Assembly: GCA_900313125.1 (NCBI GenBank)
Contig: OMPZ01000088.1
Coordinates: 1 to 6,279 of the forward strand
Reading direction: 5' to 3'
Source: an uncultured Eubacteriales bacterium
GTDB lineage: Bacteria; Bacillota; Clostridia; Oscillospirales; Acutalibacteraceae
Length of the DNA: 6,279 bases
A program made the position numbers and the translations under genes. Below, one piece after another: positions 6,195 through 6,279 of the stretch (the stretch's first letter is position 1; every line of letters starts with the position of its first letter). Below the pieces are notes generated by a model, which searched no databases, was not told the origin of the DNA, and was given only the letters and a program-made list of their open reading frames with translations.

Positions 6195-6223
6195 AAAAAA
6201 AGAGATATCCTATTGGATATCTC
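6195..6223 (-). terminator. Intrinsic terminator of a minus-strand gene to the right of the window
   Basis: The minus strand reads GAGATATCC, AATA loop, GGATATCTC, then seven T, a G and four more T. The 9-bp stem (6223-6215 with 6210-6202) is perfect and the T-run is on the minus side only. It lies about 108 bases upstream of the pullulanase -35, so it insulates that promoter from upstream transcription. The upstream gene itself is outside the window. A weak A5G/CT5 hairpin at 6171-6185 lies just downstream. Confidence 0.82.
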
Positions 6224-6229
6224 CTCAAA

Positions 6230-6260
6230 GTGCCAAAGCACCCTCAAAACTGAACAAAGC
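6230..6260 (+). other. boxB/boxA-like motif resembling an rRNA leader or spacer
   Basis: On the plus strand a small hairpin GTGC-CAAA-GCAC (6230-6241) is followed by CTCAAAACTGAACAAAGC (6243-6260). Gram-positive rRNA leaders and 16S-23S spacers often carry a hairpin followed by a boxA-type element close to CTTTGAAAACTGAACAA. The match suggests that an rRNA gene in plus orientation may begin just beyond the edge. No rRNA sequence lies in the window and the strong minus-strand terminator next to it argues for another arrangement, so this stays tentative. Confidence 0.32.
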
Positions 6261-6279
6261 ATAATAAACATTTCCGATA

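Overview
The window reads as part of the chromosome of a polysaccharide-degrading gut or rumen Bacillota, most like Ruminococcus or a relative in the Oscillospiraceae. This rests on two secreted proteins that both end in dockerin type I-like modules with the same D-x-[DN]-x-[DS] loops followed by ILRxSVG or LLRYSV helices. It also rests on a Gram-positive Shine-Dalgarno sequence (GAGGTG), a sigma-A-type promoter and T-tailed intrinsic terminators. The species call is inference; no rRNA gene lies inside the window.

Layout. Positions 2-1117 (+) hold the 3' part of a gene whose start lies left of the window. Its product is a surface or extracellular protein of stacked Ig-like beta-sandwich domains closed by a dockerin. 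Positions 1118-1357 are a convergent intergenic gap with two strong hairpins: a one-way terminator for the left gene and a probably two-way terminator shared by both genes. Positions 1358-5980 (-) hold one very large gene for a secreted type I pullulanase (GH13 with an N-terminal CBM48-like domain). Behind the catalytic core comes a long modular tail: two MucBP-like domains, a CBM26-like starch-binding domain, an unassigned stretch, two InlB B-repeat-like domains, a Cys-containing domain with an extra EF-hand-like loop, a D/T/S-rich linker and a dockerin. Positions 5981-6279 are non-coding: ribosome binding site, a strand-specific 5' UTR stem-loop, a clear promoter for the pullulanase, a minus-strand terminator for an upstream gene outside the window, and at the very edge a boxB/boxA-like motif of the kind seen in Gram-positive rRNA leaders or spacers.

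How the genes fit together. The pullulanase would debranch alpha-1,6 links in starch, glycogen or pullulan outside the cell, and its CBM48-like and CBM26-like domains would hold it on the glucan. Its dockerin, rather than an LPxTG or SLH anchor, would attach it to a cohesin scaffold, as described for the starch-degrading amylosome of Ruminococcus bromii. The neighbouring dockerin protein could plug into the same scaffold as an adhesive or structural component, or it may be the tail of an enzyme whose catalytic part lies left of the window. No cohesin is visible here, so assembly into a complex is inferred. I see no CRISPR array, mobile element, tRNA or rRNA gene. The most unusual content is the architecture of the pullulanase and the structured leader in front of it.
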